The position numbers and the translations under genes were made by a program. This document shows, one piece after another, positions 62,457 through 64,000 of a DNA stretch of 64,000 bases (within the stretch, counting starts at the first letter, position 1; each line of letters starts with the position of its first letter). The notes beneath the pieces are model-generated. The model searched no databases. It was given only the letters and a program-made list of their open reading frames with translations, and was not told the DNA's origin. Source of the stretch: Nitrospirota bacterium. Its GTDB lineage: Bacteria > Nitrospirota > Thermodesulfovibrionia > Thermodesulfovibrionales > Dissulfurispiraceae. The stretch spans positions 74,229 through 138,228 of the forward strand of contig JAJYXI010000002.1 of the NCBI GenBank assembly GCA_021791055.1. Reading direction: 5' to 3'.

Positions 62457-62528
62457 AGCCGGGAAAGGGATTCGAACCCTCGACCTGCTGATTACGAATC
62501 AGCTGCACTACCACTGTGCTATCCCGGC
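62457..62528 (-). tRNA. tRNA-Thr (CGT)
   Basis: Acceptor GCCGGGA/TCCCGGC, D arm GCAC-type, anticodon stem GCTGA/TCAGC with loop TTCGTAA (anticodon CGT), T arm GAGGG-TTCGAAT-CCCTT. CCA is not encoded. The gene-poor stretch 62298-62604 otherwise shows no gene; the plus-strand frame over the tRNA is spurious. Confidence 0.96.
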
Positions 62529-62604
62529 AAACTTATTGATAAATCAGCAATCGTAATTACCAGACCAGTATTGTAGCACATCAACGTCATAAAATCGTAA
62601 TAAC

Positions 62605-63669
62605 TCACCCTGAAAACGCCTCTTTTTTGGCATCATTTCCAGCGGAGAAATTATCCAGGATTTTTACGTGATGTCTTAAGCTCTCCGGATAGTGGTGAGC
62701 ATAGCGCTGAGTCGTTTTAATGTCCTTATGCCCTAAAAGTTTAGCCACCGAGTAAAGGTCTACGCCTGCCTGAACAAGTCGTGTTGCAAAGGTATGTCTG
62801 AGATCATGGAACCGGAAGTTTTTAACCTCCGCTTTTTTTAAGGCAAGGTGAAAAGATTTGACGAGGTTTCTAAATTTCATACTCCTGCCCTGAGTGGTAA
62901 AAACGTGCCCGGACATACTCATAACCTTGCCCTTAGCTTTCAATAGCTCGACAACGGTCTGATTCATGGGAATAGTCCTCGGTTCTTTATTCTTGGTTTT
63001 GGTGATGATTATTGTTTTCCTGAAAAGGTCTATATTTTCCCATTTCAGATTAAGGATCTCTCCCTGCCTCATTCCCGCATGGAGGGCAATAGTTATTACC
63101 TCTGTTAGCTGTCCATCGAGGAGTCCGGCGGCAGTTCTCATAAGGCTATCTTCTTCTTCCTGTGATAGCCACCTCAAGACTTTGTTATTTTCCGGCTCCC
63201 TCTGAACCTTGATACAGGGATTTTCTTTGCACCATTCCCATTGTTTCCATGCAAGGTTAAAGGCTTTTGACAGGGTAGAAAAATCTCTGTTGCATGTAGC
63301 AATAGAAACACCGCCGTCGTGCCGCATCTGCATATACTCTGCTATGGTCTTCGGAGTAATACTCGCAAGCGTCATTCCACCAAAATACCGCTGTAATTGA
63401 TTGATTGAATTTTTGTACATCCTCTGTGTTGACGGCTCTCGTTTCGGCGCGTGTTCCCTCATAAACTTTTCCATCATCTCGTCAAACGTCCTGTTTCTCG
63501 CCTCGTCAATCTCAAACCACTTACCCTCTACAACTTGAGTCTTGACCTTTGCTAAAATATTTTCTGCAAGCCTTTTGTCGGCAGTGCCGGTTGACCGCTG
63601 GTACTGCCTTTTATTTACGCTGAATGACATCCACCATATAGGTGAATCCTTACGCCTGTAAAGTCCCAT
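62605..63669 (-). CDS. int: Phage/ICE-type tyrosine integrase
   Basis: 354 aa. N-terminal SAM-like DNA-binding domain (MYKNSINQLQRYFGGMTLAS), catalytic Arg in LHAGMRQGEILNLKWENIDL, His-x-x-Arg in FHDLRHTFATRLVQAG, second His in LLGHKDIKTTQRY and nucleophile Tyr in TQRYAHHYP. Adjacent to tRNA-Thr on its 5' side, with only 76 bases between. Integrase of a mobile element that probably lies to the right, beyond the window. Confidence 0.94.
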   Translation of the reverse strand: MGLYRRKDSPIWWMSFSVNKRQYQRSTGTADKRLAENILAKVKTQVVEGKWFEIDEARNRTFDEMMEKFMREHAPKREPSTQRMYKNSINQLQRYFGGMTLASITPKTIAEYMQMRHDGGVSIATCNRDFSTLSKAFNLAWKQWEWCKENPCIKVQREPENNKVLRWLSQEEEDSLMRTAAGLLDGQLTEVITIALHAGMRQGEILNLKWENIDLFRKTIIITKTKNKEPRTIPMNQTVVELLKAKGKVMSMSGHVFTTQGRSMKFRNLVKSFHLALKKAEVKNFRFHDLRHTFATRLVQAGVDLYSVAKLLGHKDIKTTQRYAHHYPESLRHHVKILDNFSAGNDAKKEAFSG

Positions 63670-63842
63670 AAATTAACTATCCTCCTTTCTTGTCTTTAAA
63701 AGACGGGACCCAACAAGGCTTGAAAATACCGTTTCAATTTTAGCATATTTCAGCCTTGCTGGTTATTCTGATAGATATTACTTCTATATTTCGGCATCAT
63801 TTACCGCAAGGCAATATTGCGATTGGAAAGAATCTCAATTTT

Positions 63843-63872
63843 GAAGTGAAAGTCTCATTGAGATTTCACTTC
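63843..63872. repeat. Inverted repeat near the IS256 end
   Basis: GAAGTGAAA and TTTCACTTC pair perfectly, with inner TCTC/GAGA adding four more pairs and one bulge. It lies just outside the transposase stop and may be a terminator or part of the IS end. The remaining gap 63670-63842 shows no gene. Confidence 0.6.
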
Positions 63873-63883
63873 CGTTGGTAGTG

Positions 63884-64000
63884 TCAAGATTTATGTGTAA
63901 ATTCTTTTAAGGGTTTTCTTCCCCATGTATCATTCAAGTGGCTCATAACAGCATAGACTATCCTTTCAATGCTTTCAGTGTTATTGAAGCAACTCATCGG
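63884..64000 (-). CDS. IS256-family (Mutator) transposase, C-terminal end
   Basis: 38 codons enter from the right edge: SCFNNTESIERIVYAVMSHL then NDTWGRKPLKEFTHKS and stop at 63884. This is the typical C-terminus of IS256-family transposases. The GGTAGTGTCAAGATTTATG just outside and over the stop is probably part of the terminal inverted repeat. Confidence 0.8.
   Translation of the reverse strand, partial: PMSCFNNTESIERIVYAVMSHLNDTWGRKPLKEFTHKS

Noticed and set aside
62385-62576. Plus-strand frame with RERDSNPRPADYESAALPLC
   Set aside because: This peptide is the well-known artefact of translating the antisense of a tRNA gene; tRNA-Thr lies here.

Overview
The window is bacterial chromosome from a motile, Gram-negative-type anaerobe or facultative anaerobe. 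Evidence: type IVa minor pilins with PilY1, flagellar genes with two stator pairs, periplasmic Dsb and lytic transglycosylase proteins, a sigma-54 response regulator, and about 42-45% GC. The gene mix resembles Nitrospirota (Thermodesulfovibrionia-like) or Desulfobacterota, but this is inference; there is no rRNA or other taxonomic marker here.

Layout. 1-920: AT-rich remnants (a cut-off unknown gene and a broken PBECR-type nuclease). 919-7600: housekeeping genes (obgE, rpmA, rplU, FmdB-like zinc ribbon, TIM-barrel isomerase, MidA-like methyltransferase, nadA, lytic transglycosylase) and tRNA-Val. 6897-12956: minor pilin operon fimT-pilV-pilW-pilX-pilY1 plus an Ig-like protein, with a sigma-54 promoter candidate in front. 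13087-16142: NtrC-type regulator, sensor kinase and a DsbC-like protein whose in-frame TGA is best read as selenocysteine. 16225-21286: scpB, LysM/NlpC hydrolase, acylphosphatase, bioB behind a BirA-box candidate, ilvD, DUF465. 21364-22298: a divergent pair of small redox-type units around an FNR-like palindrome. 22301-31153: flagellar block (two MotAB-type stators, PilZ protein, fliS, fliD, flaG, flagellin with a sigma-28 promoter).

31412-62228 is one long leftward glycan island of about 27 genes, mostly overlapping or a few bases apart. It holds a dehydratase, DegT aminotransferase, GNAT, hydrolysing 2-epimerase (NeuC), NeuB synthase and NeuA cytidylyltransferase: together the steps for a CMP-activated nonulosonic (legionaminic-like) acid. 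Around these lie glycosyltransferases, an OGT-like enzyme, methyltransferases, two AsnB amidotransferases, an SQD1-like sulfosugar synthase, radical SAM proteins and an unusual MBL/NadM/DUF354/2-hydroxyacid dehydrogenase group. Its position beside flagellin suggests flagellin or surface glycosylation. 62457-64000: tRNA-Thr, a tyrosine integrase and the end of an IS256-family transposase.

The most notable signals are the candidate selenoprotein DsbC (UxxC plus a SECIS-like hairpin), an identical 53-bp palindromic element lying in frame inside two different genes in opposite orientations, and many degenerate 7-8 bp-period repeats inside genes and between flagellar genes.
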